A DNA stretch of 64,000 nucleotides from JBBDWR01 sp040902745 (GTDB lineage Bacteria; Actinomycetota; UBA4738; HRBIN12), in contig JBBDWR010000018.1 of the NCBI GenBank assembly GCA_040902745.1, forward strand, positions 20,317 to 84,316, written 5' to 3'. The position numbers and the translations under genes are program-made. Within the stretch, counting starts at the first letter, position 1, and each line of letters starts with the position of its first letter. Of the stretch, positions 24,468 to 32,852 are shown piece after piece. The notes under the pieces were generated by a model that worked only from the letters and a program-made list of their open reading frames with translations, ran no database searches and was not told the DNA's origin.

Positions 24468-24907
24468 TGCCCGAAGGCTCGGTGGCCCATCGCGCCGGAG
24501 CGCGGATGTGCGTGGTGTTTGCCCTGGTGGCGTGCCTGGCAGCCTGCACCGAGGGCGCGCCCCGGCGGCCCGACCCGTCGTTCTCCCCGCAGCGCCAGCC
24601 GGAGGTGGTCGGGTTCAACGACGATCCCTCGCGGCCGTACGTTGTGACCGCGATCGACTACCACTTCCACGATGCGCACCCCAGCCTGCCGATCGCGCCG
24701 GACCGGAGATTGATCGTTCGCAACCAGGGAGCAAACACCCACAACGTCTCGTTCCCCGGCACCGACTTCTCCGAGAACATCAAGCCGGGGGCCGACGTCG
24801 TGATCGTGGAACCGGGTCGGTTGCTCGGCGGCCCCGGACGCTACCGGCTCGTGTGTGTGCTGCACGCGGATCGCGGGATGTTCGGGACGGTCGTGATCGA
24901 GGACTAG
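24467..24907 (+). CDS. Cupredoxin-like lipoprotein
   Basis: 146 residues. Lipobox LAAC, then a single plastocyanin/azurin-like domain. Copper ligands are visible: His in NTHNVSF, and Cys, His and Met in CVLHADRGMFGTV at the C-terminal end. Expected to be an extracytoplasmic, membrane-attached type-1 copper protein carrying electrons or copper. It is joined to the amino-acid transporter operon by a TGATG overlap, an odd partnership that may reflect only co-transcription. Confidence 0.85.
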   Translation: MPEGSVAHRAGARMCVVFALVACLAACTEGAPRRPDPSFSPQRQPEVVGFNDDPSRPYVVTAIDYHFHDAHPSLPIAPDRRLIVRNQGANTHNVSFPGTDFSENIKPGADVVIVEPGRLLGGPGRYRLVCVLHADRGMFGTVVIED

Positions 24908-25337
24908 TCACATCGGGCGGGTCACGACAGTTGCGGATCGGAGACAAAGAAAAGGACGGGCCGGAGGACCTTTGGAGCCGCTCGCGCCTTCCCCATACGC
25001 GAGCGTTGTCTACTCGGTCACTCCGACCCGTCACGTGGGGCCCGGGTGTTGGCGTTCTCCCGTGACGCGGTTGGTGCCTCAGTGATCCGCGGGCTCCCTC
25101 AGAAGCGAACTCCGTCGTGTGCCTCGCCGATCACCGTGACGCGAACTTGCGTCTCGGGATCCCGTTTCCACCCGGGACCGGAGCGAAGCCTAGCCAGGCG
25201 TGTGAAGTGTGTCAACTTGATGTCTTCGCGTGTGCTGCAATACGAAACGACCCAAACCGCAGCTAGTCGTCGTGTACGTCGTTCGGGAGAAAGAGTGACA
25301 CGTTCGAATCCGATCCGCTGGTTGCTTCGGTTCCGTT
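24908..25337. other. Structured intergenic region
   Basis: 430 bp between converging operons. CGCTCGCG (24979-24986) pairs with CGCGAGCG (24998-25005) in an 8-bp hairpin, a plausible terminator for the rightward operon. CGTCACG near 25031 pairs with CGTGACG near 25063. A minus-strand TAGGCT box near 25187-25192 could start a leftward transcript through both hairpins. No convincing protein gene; a small RNA is possible. Confidence 0.35.
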
Positions 25338-26432
25338 CTACATCGTCGTGTGACGTTCGTCATGATCGATCGCTGGTGCGATCGTGTCGGCAGAGAGACG
25401 ATAGAACGTCGGTGGACCGGACAGCGCGACGCGAACCGTCACGCCTTCTCGCACCTCCGGATGCGCGCCGATCAATCGCGCCTCGATCGTCGAGCCGTCG
25501 GAGAGTTGCGCGCGCGCCATCTGATCGTGTCCGTAGAACTCCACATGCACGACGCGTGCATCGCCGAGAGGATCGGGTTCGAGAGCGATGCTCTCGGGCC
25601 GCAACAGGATCCGCGTGGACCCGTCGGGCTGCCCCGGGGCGGGGATCATGCCGAGCGGTGTCGCTGCCGTTCCACCCGACACGGTGCCCGACACGAGGTT
25701 CGAACGACCGACCAGGGAAGCCACTGCCAGGTCGAGGGGGTCCCCATACACGTCATGAGGTGCCCCGATCTGGAGCACCCGTCCGGAGGCCATGACCGCG
25801 ATCCGATCGGCGACGGAGAGGGCTTCTTCCTGGTCATGGGTCACGAAGACGGCCGTCGTGCCGGTCTCTCGTTGGAGCCGTCTGACATCGTTGCGGACAT
25901 CAGTTCGGAGCTGTGCGTCGAGATTGGAGAAGGGTTCGTCCAGCAGGAGGACATCGGGAGCCGGGGCCAAGGCCCGAGCGATCGCGACTCGTTGTTGCTG
26001 TCCACCGGACAGCTCGTGGGGCATCCGGTCGCCGAGCTCTTCGAGCCGTACGAGCGAAAGGACTTCGCGAACGCGCGCTGTGGATCCGGGACCGCGCGAC
26101 AGACCGAAAGCGACGTTGCGGCGAACATCGAGGTGCGGGAACAGCGCCCAGTCCTGGAACACCATGCCGATCCGACGGTCCTCCGGTTGTACCCACGCCG
26201 TGCCGGCGACGCGACGATCCGCCACGTCGATCGTACCGGCGTCGGGGCGATCGAGGCCGACGATCAGACGCAACGCCGTCGACTTGCCACACCCGCTCGG
26301 GCCTAGCAGGACCAGCAATTCACCCGGCAGCACCTCGAGATCGAACCCGTCGAGGGCAACGGTGTCGCCGAACCGCTTGTGCAGACCGCGGCAGATGACG
26401 AGCGGCTGGGATCGCACGGAGACGTCGCTCAC
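25338..26432 (-). CDS. Iron(III) ABC transporter ATP-binding protein (FbpC-like)
   Basis: 364 residues. Walker A GPSGCGKST near residue 43, Q-loop VFQDWALFPHL, signature LSGGQQQRVAIARAL, Walker B VLLLDEPFSNLD, H-loop VTHDQEEAL. A C-terminal TOBE/OB regulatory domain includes ILLRPESIALEPD. These features are those of FbpC/PotA-type ATPases. GTG 26432 overlaps the permease stop (GTGA). Third gene of the fbpABC-like operon, in the order binding protein, permease, ATPase. Confidence 0.9.
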   Translation of the reverse strand: MSDVSVRSQPLVICRGLHKRFGDTVALDGFDLEVLPGELLVLLGPSGCGKSTALRLIVGLDRPDAGTIDVADRRVAGTAWVQPEDRRIGMVFQDWALFPHLDVRRNVAFGLSRGPGSTARVREVLSLVRLEELGDRMPHELSGGQQQRVAIARALAPAPDVLLLDEPFSNLDAQLRTDVRNDVRRLQRETGTTAVFVTHDQEEALSVADRIAVMASGRVLQIGAPHDVYGDPLDLAVASLVGRSNLVSGTVSGGTAATPLGMIPAPGQPDGSTRILLRPESIALEPDPLGDARVVHVEFYGHDQMARAQLSDGSTIEARLIGAHPEVREGVTVRVALSGPPTFYRLSADTIAPAIDHDERHTTM

Positions 26433-28066
26433 TCCGGTCGAACCTCTCGGATCTCGATCCTGCCTGCGAGAAGGAACAAGGGGACACTGCAGATCGCGAT
26501 CAGGAGCAACGCCGGAGCGGCGGCGCGCGAATACAGACCAGCCGAGGCTCCGGTCCAGATCCGTGTCGCGAGCGTCTCGAATCCCGTCGGTCGCAACAGC
26601 AGCGTCGCGGGAAGCTCCTTCATGGCGGTGAGGAACACGAGTGCGACACCCGCCAGTGCGGGACGCGCCACGAGTGGGAGGACGACGCGTCGCAGGACTC
26701 GTGCCCGCGATAGCCCCAACGTGCGCCCTGCATCCTCCAGTGAGGGATTGACCTGGAGGATCGCCCCGCGGAGCGGTTCGCTGACCTGCGGAAGGAACAA
26801 CACGACGTAGGCTCCGATCACCAACGGGAGGCTCTGGTAGATGCCGGGAGCGTAGTTGGCCGCGAAGAACACGAGGGACAACGCGACCACGATACCCGGC
26901 AGCGCGTAGCCGACGTACGACACACGCTCGACTCCGCGGGAAAGTGTTCCGGGAAATCTCCCGGCCAGCAGTGCCACCGGGAGGGCCGCCGCCAACGCCA
27001 CGAGTGCGCCACCCGCCGAAACCAGGAGGGCGTTGGCGGCCGCCCCCATCGTGAGGTTGAAGGGGGTCCCCGCGGTGAGGCCGCGGGCAAGCCAGTAGGC
27101 GAGCACCGTGACGGGAAGAACGAGCGCGGCGAGTGTGACCGAGGCGGCGAAAACAACGGCAAGGATCCGCCAGCGACCGAGAGCGACAGGACGCAGCTTT
27201 GGGGCCGCTCCCGTGCCGGCCCGATAGTAGCGGGCACGTCCACGGGCTCGCTGTTCGAGCGCCAGCACACCGAGCGCCAGGGCAACGAGGATCAAAGAGA
27301 GGATCGCCGCGGGGGTGCGATCGAACGCTGCTCGGTACTGCAGGAAGATCGCCTGGGTGAACGTCTGGTAGCGCATGAGCGAGACGGCGCCGAAGTCGTG
27401 GAGCGTATAGAGGGCCACGAGCAGCCCGCCCGCGACGATCGACGGTCGAAGCATGGGAAGTGTCACCCGCAGGAACACTCGCCAGCGGCTCTGGCCCAGA
27501 GTTCGGGCTGCCTCCTCGAGGGCGGGGTCCAGACCGCGGATTCCCGCGGCAACCGTGAGGAATACGTATGGATAGGTGAAGAGGGTCAGCGCCAAGAACG
27601 CGCCCGGGAACCCGCTGATGTCGGGGAGCCGATCGGTCCCGAACGGGGTTTCGACCAGCTGCTGAAGGAGCCCCCGAGGGCCGAGTGCCGAGAGGAGGGC
27701 GAACGCTCCGACGTAGCTCGGGAACACGAGTGGCAGCGCGAACGCCACTGCCCAGAAACGGCGACGAGGCAGATCGGTGCGCATCACGAGCCACGCGGCC
27801 GTCACACCGATCGCGACCGATGCGGCGGTCACCGCCGCTGCGAGGACGAGCGTGCGCACGGTGAGCCACACGGTCCGGTCGCGCAGGATCAGATCCCAAC
27901 TCGCCGGTGTCGCCTCGGCCGCGCGCAGCGCGAGGTAGACCAGCGGCAGGGAGAGGGCGACCGCGACGCAGAGAGCCGCGATCGTGAGGACCGGAGGCAG
28001 ACGCCGGATGGGTCGATCACGCCGGTCGTCGAGAGGGGCTCCTTCGACGACCGGCGTGCGACTCAC
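26429..28066 (-). CDS. Iron(III) ABC transporter permease (FbpB-like)
   Basis: 545 residues forming two fused permease halves with about 12 membrane segments. EAA-type loops occur in each half: EEAARTLGQSRWRVFLRVTLPMLRPS and EDAGRTLGLSRARVLRRVVLPLVARP. Fused permeases are standard for FbpB/ThiP. The thiamine alternative is made less likely by the iron-type binding protein upstream. GTG 28066 is chosen because GGGAGGG lies just before it and a longer N-terminus is Arg/Cys-rich and unconvincing. Confidence 0.9.
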   Translation of the reverse strand: MSRTPVVEGAPLDDRRDRPIRRLPPVLTIAALCVAVALSLPLVYLALRAAEATPASWDLILRDRTVWLTVRTLVLAAAVTAASVAIGVTAAWLVMRTDLPRRRFWAVAFALPLVFPSYVGAFALLSALGPRGLLQQLVETPFGTDRLPDISGFPGAFLALTLFTYPYVFLTVAAGIRGLDPALEEAARTLGQSRWRVFLRVTLPMLRPSIVAGGLLVALYTLHDFGAVSLMRYQTFTQAIFLQYRAAFDRTPAAILSLILVALALGVLALEQRARGRARYYRAGTGAAPKLRPVALGRWRILAVVFAASVTLAALVLPVTVLAYWLARGLTAGTPFNLTMGAAANALLVSAGGALVALAAALPVALLAGRFPGTLSRGVERVSYVGYALPGIVVALSLVFFAANYAPGIYQSLPLVIGAYVVLFLPQVSEPLRGAILQVNPSLEDAGRTLGLSRARVLRRVVLPLVARPALAGVALVFLTAMKELPATLLLRPTGFETLATRIWTGASAGLYSRAAAPALLLIAICSVPLFLLAGRIEIREVRPE

Positions 28067-28103
28067 GCGACCCTCCCGTGGGGACGCTCGTTGGGCTGGG
28101 GGA

Positions 28104-29144
28104 TCACAGCATCCCCACGTCCGCCAGCAGCACCAGCGTCGGTTGGAGCTGCCCACCGAGTTCCGAGAGGTCGATCTGCGGGCCGCGGAACCGTTCGAGC
28201 GGGATCAGTTCCTTCGGGGGTTCGGCTCCGCTTGCGGGAACGGTCGGGTACTCCCACGTCCGCGTCGTGAAGTATTCCTGCCCAGCGGGAGAGGTGAGGT
28301 AGTCGACGAATGCCTCGGCCTCCGTTGCGTGCTCGGAGCTGGTGAGGATGCCGACTCCGGCTGCGTTGATCATCGCGCCCGGGTCGCCCGCCTCGAAGTA
28401 GTGGTTCTCGATCGGAAGCTCCCCGTCCTCCGCTTCGACCTCGAATTTGTAGTAGTGGTTCACCAAGCCGACCTCGACCTCTCCGGCCGCAACCGCTCGG
28501 GTCGTCGCGCCGTTGTCCTCGTAGAAGACGGGATCGTTGGCCATGATGCCTTGCAGCCATGTCCTGGTGGCTTCCTCGCCCTCCGTGATCGTCATCGCGG
28601 CGACAAACGCCTGGAACGACGAGTTGGTAGGAGGCAGGCCGATCCGTCCCTTCCATGCCGGGTCGGTGAATCCCTCCACCGCTGTCGGGAGAGCATTGGG
28701 ATCCACCTCGTCCGTGTTGTAGACGGCAACCCGGCCGCGACCGGAGGTGCCGACCCAGTCGCCGTCGTCGGCGCGGAAGCGTGGTTCTACGCGGTCAACC
28801 AGGTCGGTCGGGAGGGGGGCGAGCAGCTCTGCTTCATCCACGGCTCCCAGGGACCCCGCGTCCTGGGAGAAGAACACGTCTGCGGGGGAGGAATCTCCCT
28901 CCTCGACGAGTGTGGCAGCGAGCTCTGCGGAGTCCCCATACCGAACCTCCACCGGGACTCCGGTTTCCTGCGTGAAATCCTCGAACAGGTCGGCCACGAA
29001 TTCTTCTTCGCGTCCGGTGTACACGGTGAGGCTTTGCGGAGTCGCGTCGATCTCTTCGGCGGCGGGTTGTTCCTCCCCCGAACAGGCGGTCGCCAGGCCG
29101 AGAACGAGCGTTATCGCGAGTAGGAGCTTGGCAGAAACCGACAT
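28104..29144 (-). CDS. Iron(III) ABC transporter binding lipoprotein (FbpA/FutA-like)
   Basis: 346 residues. Signal peptide with lipobox GLATAC. The mature protein starts with LTVYTGREEEFVADLFEDF, the N-terminal signature of FbpA/FutA proteins. GLVNHYYKFEVEA holds the adjacent tyrosines that bind Fe(III). ATG 29144 follows an AGGGAGAG site. First gene of the operon; its promoter overlaps an inverted repeat likely bound by the neighbouring DtxR-family regulator. Confidence 0.92.
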   Translation of the reverse strand: MSVSAKLLLAITLVLGLATACSGEEQPAAEEIDATPQSLTVYTGREEEFVADLFEDFTQETGVPVEVRYGDSAELAATLVEEGDSSPADVFFSQDAGSLGAVDEAELLAPLPTDLVDRVEPRFRADDGDWVGTSGRGRVAVYNTDEVDPNALPTAVEGFTDPAWKGRIGLPPTNSSFQAFVAAMTITEGEEATRTWLQGIMANDPVFYEDNGATTRAVAAGEVEVGLVNHYYKFEVEAEDGELPIENHYFEAGDPGAMINAAGVGILTSSEHATEAEAFVDYLTSPAGQEYFTTRTWEYPTVPASGAEPPKELIPLERFRGPQIDLSELGGQLQPTLVLLADVGML

Positions 29145-29195
29145 CCCGTCTCTCCCTTGTCAGGTATCCCGAACGCCAGTCGTTCAGGGCCCCGA

Positions 29196-29226
29196 AATCC
29201 TACTGACTACATAGGATTCACGACAA
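29196..29226 (-). promoter_or_regulatory. Promoter and metalloregulator operator of the iron operon
   Basis: On the minus strand: TTGTCG (29221-29226), 18-bp spacer, TAGGAT (29197-29202). An inverted repeat AATCCTA-N9-TAGGATT (29196-29218) covers the spacer and the -10, so a bound repressor would block polymerase. The DtxR-family gene lies next to it. Confidence 0.65.
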
Positions 29227-29266
29227 GGGATTCGAACGGATTTCCACAGAAGGCGGGCAGCGGATC

Positions 29267-29935
29267 TCAGCGAGCTTCGACCCAGAGGTTGTCGGAAAGG
29301 TGTGCTCCGAGAGCGACTCCTTCTCCTCCGACCTTAAGGGACATCGTCCCGTCGGGAGCGACCGAGTGGACCTCGATCACGGCACCCGGCATCAACCCCG
29401 ACTCCTCGAAGAACCGCATAACGTCGAGTTCGAGTTCGAGATCCTCGGTGAGCCGGCGCAGCGTTGCCGTGTCCCCGCTCGCGACGTCGCGCAGCGCGAC
29501 GAGCCCCTCGTAGTCGACCTCGTTGGCCGACCCCGGGATCGGATTGCCGTGCGGGCAAGCGCCGGGATCGTCGAGGATCACGACCATGCGCTGCTCGACC
29601 TCGTCGGAGATCACGCGCTCCCAGCGCTCGGCCTCTTCGTGTGCCTTGTGCCATGGCAGACCGATGATGCGGATCAAGAAGTGTTCGGCGAGACGGTGGC
29701 GGCGCACGAGGACGCGAGCGAGGGCATCCCCCTCGGCGGTGAAACGGAGTTCGCGGCCCGAGCTCTCGAGAAGCCCATCCCGAGTGAGGCGCTTCACCGC
29801 TTCGGACACCGAGGCGCGGGAAACGCCCATCCACTCCGCGAGTCTCGCCTGTACGAGCGGGATCGATTCCTCGGCCATCTCGTACAGAGCCTCGAGGTAC
29901 TCGGCGGCGGCATGAGGTTGCGTGGTCGTCGACAT
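29267..29935 (-). CDS. DtxR/MntR-family metal-dependent transcriptional regulator
   Basis: 222 residues. N-terminal winged helix (VQARLAEWMGVSRASVSEAVKRLTRDGLL), dimerisation/metal domain (RRHRLAEHFLIRIIGLPWHKAHEEAERWERVISDEVEQRM), and a C-terminal FeoA/SH3-like domain (IEVHSVAPDGTMSLKVGG). Site-1 ligands (His and Glu in RHRLAE, His in KAHEEA) are kept. At DtxR positions 10, 102 and 106 (Met, Cys, His) the protein has Glu, Glu and Arg, so metal preference is probably changed. Leaderless start: TACGAT lies 6 nt before ATG 29935. Divergent from polA. Confidence 0.9.
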   Translation of the reverse strand: MSTTTQPHAAAEYLEALYEMAEESIPLVQARLAEWMGVSRASVSEAVKRLTRDGLLESSGRELRFTAEGDALARVLVRRHRLAEHFLIRIIGLPWHKAHEEAERWERVISDEVEQRMVVILDDPGACPHGNPIPGSANEVDYEGLVALRDVASGDTATLRRLTEDLELELDVMRFFEESGLMPGAVIEVHSVAPDGTMSLKVGGEGVALGAHLSDNLWVEAR

Positions 29936-29941
29936 CGACCC

Positions 29942-29947
29942 ATCGTA
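29942..29947 (-). promoter_or_regulatory. -10 box of the DtxR-family gene (leaderless start)
   Basis: TACGAT on the minus strand, 6 nt before the start codon; no ribosome site. Confidence 0.55.
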
Positions 29948-30007
29948 GCGAGCGTTCGGCCCGGGTGACGCGGCGTCACGCCGCCCGGCGTGTTCGGTAG
30001 GGACGTC

Positions 30008-30013
30008 TAGTAT
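30008..30013 (+). promoter_or_regulatory. -10 box of polA (leaderless start)
   Basis: TAGTAT, 7 nt before GTG 30021; no ribosome site. Confidence 0.6.
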
Positions 30014-30020
30014 CGGCGGC

Positions 30021-32687
30021 GTGACCCCGTCCGGCGACCCGCAGGAGAACGTTCAGCCGCAGCGCCTGTTCCTGCTGGACGGTCACAGCCTCGCGTATCG
30101 GGCCTTCTTCGCGCTTCCCACGACCCTGGCGACGAGCACCGGGCAGGTCACCAATGCGGTGTACGGATTCACCTCGATGTTGATCAAGCTGCTCGCCGAG
30201 GAACACCCCGACCTGCTCGCCGTCGCCTTCGACCTGGGCCGACCGACGGTTCGCCTCGAGAAGTACGCCGACTACAAGGCAGGGCGGGCAGAGACACCCG
30301 ATGAGTTCCGCCAGCAGCTGGGATTGATCGACGAGGTGCTCGACACGCTGGCGATCCCGCAGGTACGCATTGAGGGACACGAAGCCGACGATGCGATCGG
30401 AACCCTCGCGATCCGCGCCGCGGATCGCGGGATCGACGTCACGATCGTCACTGCCGATCGGGACTTCTTCCAGCTCGTCCGTCCGGGGATCACGGTGATG
30501 TTCAACCGCAAGGGGATCTCCGACATCGTCCGCTACGACGAGGCGGCCGTGCGGGAGCGCTACGGGCTCTCCCCCTCGGAGTACCTGGACTTCGTCGCGC
30601 TCAAGGGGGATCCGAGCGACAACATCATCGGCGTGCCGGGGGTGGGGGACAAGACTGCGGCCAAGTTGGTGCAGCAGTTCGGAACGGTGGAGGAGCTCGC
30701 TCAGCACACCGACCAACTCAGGGGCAAGCAGAAGGAGAACGTCGAGGGGGCGCTCGACCGCCTCGAGCTCAACAAGGACCTCGCGAGGATCGTGGTCGAC
30801 CTCGATCTCGATGTCGCACCGGAGAACTGTCGGATCGGCGAATGGGACATGGACGAGATCCGCCGGCTGTTCGTGTCCCTGGAGTTCCGATCGCTGTTGG
30901 AGCGGCTCGAGGAGATCGGTCACGCGGCGACGAAGGCGGGCGTGGCGCCGTCGGAACTGGACCTGCGAGAGGTCGGGGCGGCTGAGATGGCGTCGCTGGC
31001 GAACCAGCGCGATCCGAAGGCCGTGCAGATCGACGCTCCCGATGGAGCCCTGCGCGGCATCGCGGCTTCGATGGGGGGCGGCCAGGCCGCCTACAGCGTG
31101 CAGCCGGCGTTCGGCGCAGCGGCGCCGGCGCTGGCGGACGTGGATGCGCCCAAGTGGCTGCACGACGCGAAAGACGCGGAGACGGTCGTGCTGGCACAGG
31201 GTGAGGAACTGGCAGGTGTCGTGTTCGACACGATGCTGGCGGGCTACCTGCTCGACCCCGCCGAGGGCACCTACGAGCTCGGGGCGTTGACTTCGGTCTA
31301 TCTCGGTGCCGACCTCCTTGTGGGTGTCGATGACACGGATGACGGCCAGCTGTTCGGCGAGAAGGAGTGGCGCCGTCCCGCGGCCGAGGCCGCAGCGATC
31401 GCGCTGTTGGCTCCCGAGATGCAACAGCGTGTGGATCGCGCTGGGCTCGGGGCGCTGCTGTCGGACGTGGAGCTCCCCCTGTCCTCCGTGCTGGCGCGGA
31501 TGCAGGCGCGTGGGGTCGCGCTGGACGTCGCCTACCTGCAGGAGATGGCGGAGGGCGTCCGAGACCGGATGGCGACCCTCCGCGAGGAGGTGTTCACGCA
31601 TGCCGGCCGGGAGTTCAATCTGAACTCTCCGCCTCAGCTGCGCGAGGTGCTCTACGACGAGCTGGGCCTGCAGCCGGGCAAGAAGACGCCGAAGGGACAG
31701 CTCTCGACCGACGCGAGTGTGCTCGAGAAGCTGCGCGACGAGCACCCGATCGTGGACGCGTTGCTCTCATGGCGCGAGCTCGACAAGTTGAACTCGACCT
31801 ACCTCGAGGCCCTTCCGAAGGAGGTCGACGCGCGCGACGGCAGGGTGCACACCACCTTCAATCAGACGGGCGCCGCGACGGGGCGGCTGTCCTCGTCCAA
31901 CCCGAACCTGCAGAACATCCCGGTGCGCTCCGAGCTCGGCCGCCAGATCCGTCGCGCGTTCGTTCCGGGCGCCTCCGATCAGGTGCTTTTGGTCGCGGAC
32001 TACTCGCAGATCGAGCTGCGGATCCTCGCCCACCTGTCCAGGGATCAGGGTTTGCTGGACGCGTTCGCAGCGGACAGCGACATCCACACGGCGACGGCGG
32101 CGCGGGTGTTCGACCTGCCCGAGGACAAGGTCGACCCGAGCCTGCGATCGCGTGCGAAGATGGTCAACTACGGTTTGGCGTACGGCATGAACGCCTGGGG
32201 GCTTGCGTCCCGGCTCGGCATCACGGCCGAGGAGGCGAGCGAGATCATGGACGCCTACTTCGCGAGCTTCCCGTCGATCAAGGAGTACCTGGAAAAGCAG
32301 GTGGGGCGCGCGGCGGCGGACGGGTACACCGAGACGATGCTCGGGCGGCGACGCTACATCCCGGAGCTGCAGGCGGCGAACCCGCGACTTCGCGACCTCG
32401 GGCGGCGGATGGCACTGAACGCACCGATCCAGGGCAGCGCGAGCGACGTCTTCAAGCTCGCGATGCTGCGCGTCGACGAAGCGATCCGGGCCGATCCGGG
32501 CCTCGGGGTCCACATGCTCCTCACGGTCCACGACGAGCTGGTGTTCGAGGTGGGTCGAGCGCAGGTGGAAGCCGCCGGGGACCTGGTGCGGCAAGAGATG
32601 GAACGCGCCGCGGAGCTGGCGGTTCCGCTGCGGGCCGACATCGGCTGGGGGGACAACTGGGAAGAGGCGGCTCCCGCCGGGCACTGA
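30021..32687 (+). CDS. polA: DNA polymerase I
   Basis: 888 residues. Residues 1-300 are the 5'-3' exonuclease (LLDGHSLAYRAFFALP, EADDAIGT, TADRDFFQLV, GDPSDNIIGVPGVGDKTA). The 3'-5' exonuclease region (about 310-490) is shortened and lacks the usual acidic DxE start, so proofreading is probably lost, as in many actinobacterial and mycobacterial enzymes. The polymerase domain has QTGAATGRLSSSNPNLQNIP, the motif A VADYSQIELRILAHLS, motif B RSRAKMVNYGLAYG and motif C LTVHDELVFEV. Replication and repair gap filling; fits with the uvr genes downstream. Confidence 0.97.
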   Translation: MTPSGDPQENVQPQRLFLLDGHSLAYRAFFALPTTLATSTGQVTNAVYGFTSMLIKLLAEEHPDLLAVAFDLGRPTVRLEKYADYKAGRAETPDEFRQQLGLIDEVLDTLAIPQVRIEGHEADDAIGTLAIRAADRGIDVTIVTADRDFFQLVRPGITVMFNRKGISDIVRYDEAAVRERYGLSPSEYLDFVALKGDPSDNIIGVPGVGDKTAAKLVQQFGTVEELAQHTDQLRGKQKENVEGALDRLELNKDLARIVVDLDLDVAPENCRIGEWDMDEIRRLFVSLEFRSLLERLEEIGHAATKAGVAPSELDLREVGAAEMASLANQRDPKAVQIDAPDGALRGIAASMGGGQAAYSVQPAFGAAAPALADVDAPKWLHDAKDAETVVLAQGEELAGVVFDTMLAGYLLDPAEGTYELGALTSVYLGADLLVGVDDTDDGQLFGEKEWRRPAAEAAAIALLAPEMQQRVDRAGLGALLSDVELPLSSVLARMQARGVALDVAYLQEMAEGVRDRMATLREEVFTHAGREFNLNSPPQLREVLYDELGLQPGKKTPKGQLSTDASVLEKLRDEHPIVDALLSWRELDKLNSTYLEALPKEVDARDGRVHTTFNQTGAATGRLSSSNPNLQNIPVRSELGRQIRRAFVPGASDQVLLVADYSQIELRILAHLSRDQGLLDAFAADSDIHTATAARVFDLPEDKVDPSLRSRAKMVNYGLAYGMNAWGLASRLGITAEEASEIMDAYFASFPSIKEYLEKQVGRAAADGYTETMLGRRRYIPELQAANPRLRDLGRRMALNAPIQGSASDVFKLAMLRVDEAIRADPGLGVHMLLTVHDELVFEVGRAQVEAAGDLVRQEMERAAELAVPLRADIGWGDNWEEAAPAGH

Positions 32688-32745
32688 CCCTGCCTCGAGG
32701 CGGATCCGTCCTCGTCGTGACCTGCGCTTTCGGGTCGGCCTCCCG

Positions 32746-32775
32746 TTGACGGGCTTTCGACCCCCCGACTACCAT
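32746..32775 (+). promoter_or_regulatory. rpsA promoter
   Basis: TTGACG (32746-32751), 18-bp spacer, TACCAT (32770-32775). Predicts a leader of about 70 nt with AGGAAGGGG at 32837-32845. It is one of the few classical -35/-10 plus ribosome-site arrangements here. Confidence 0.7.
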
Positions 32776-32852
32776 CTCTGAGCCGCACGGCAGCTCCGCG
32801 CCACACATCCCAAGATGGTGCGAAGCACGTGCGCGCAGGAAGGGGCTGATCG

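Noticed and set aside
25338..27899. 853-residue frame fusing the iron ATPase with a long N-terminal extension
   Set aside because: The extension is antisense-frame to the permease gene and Arg/Pro-rich; the ATPase starts at GTG 26432 in a GTGA overlap.
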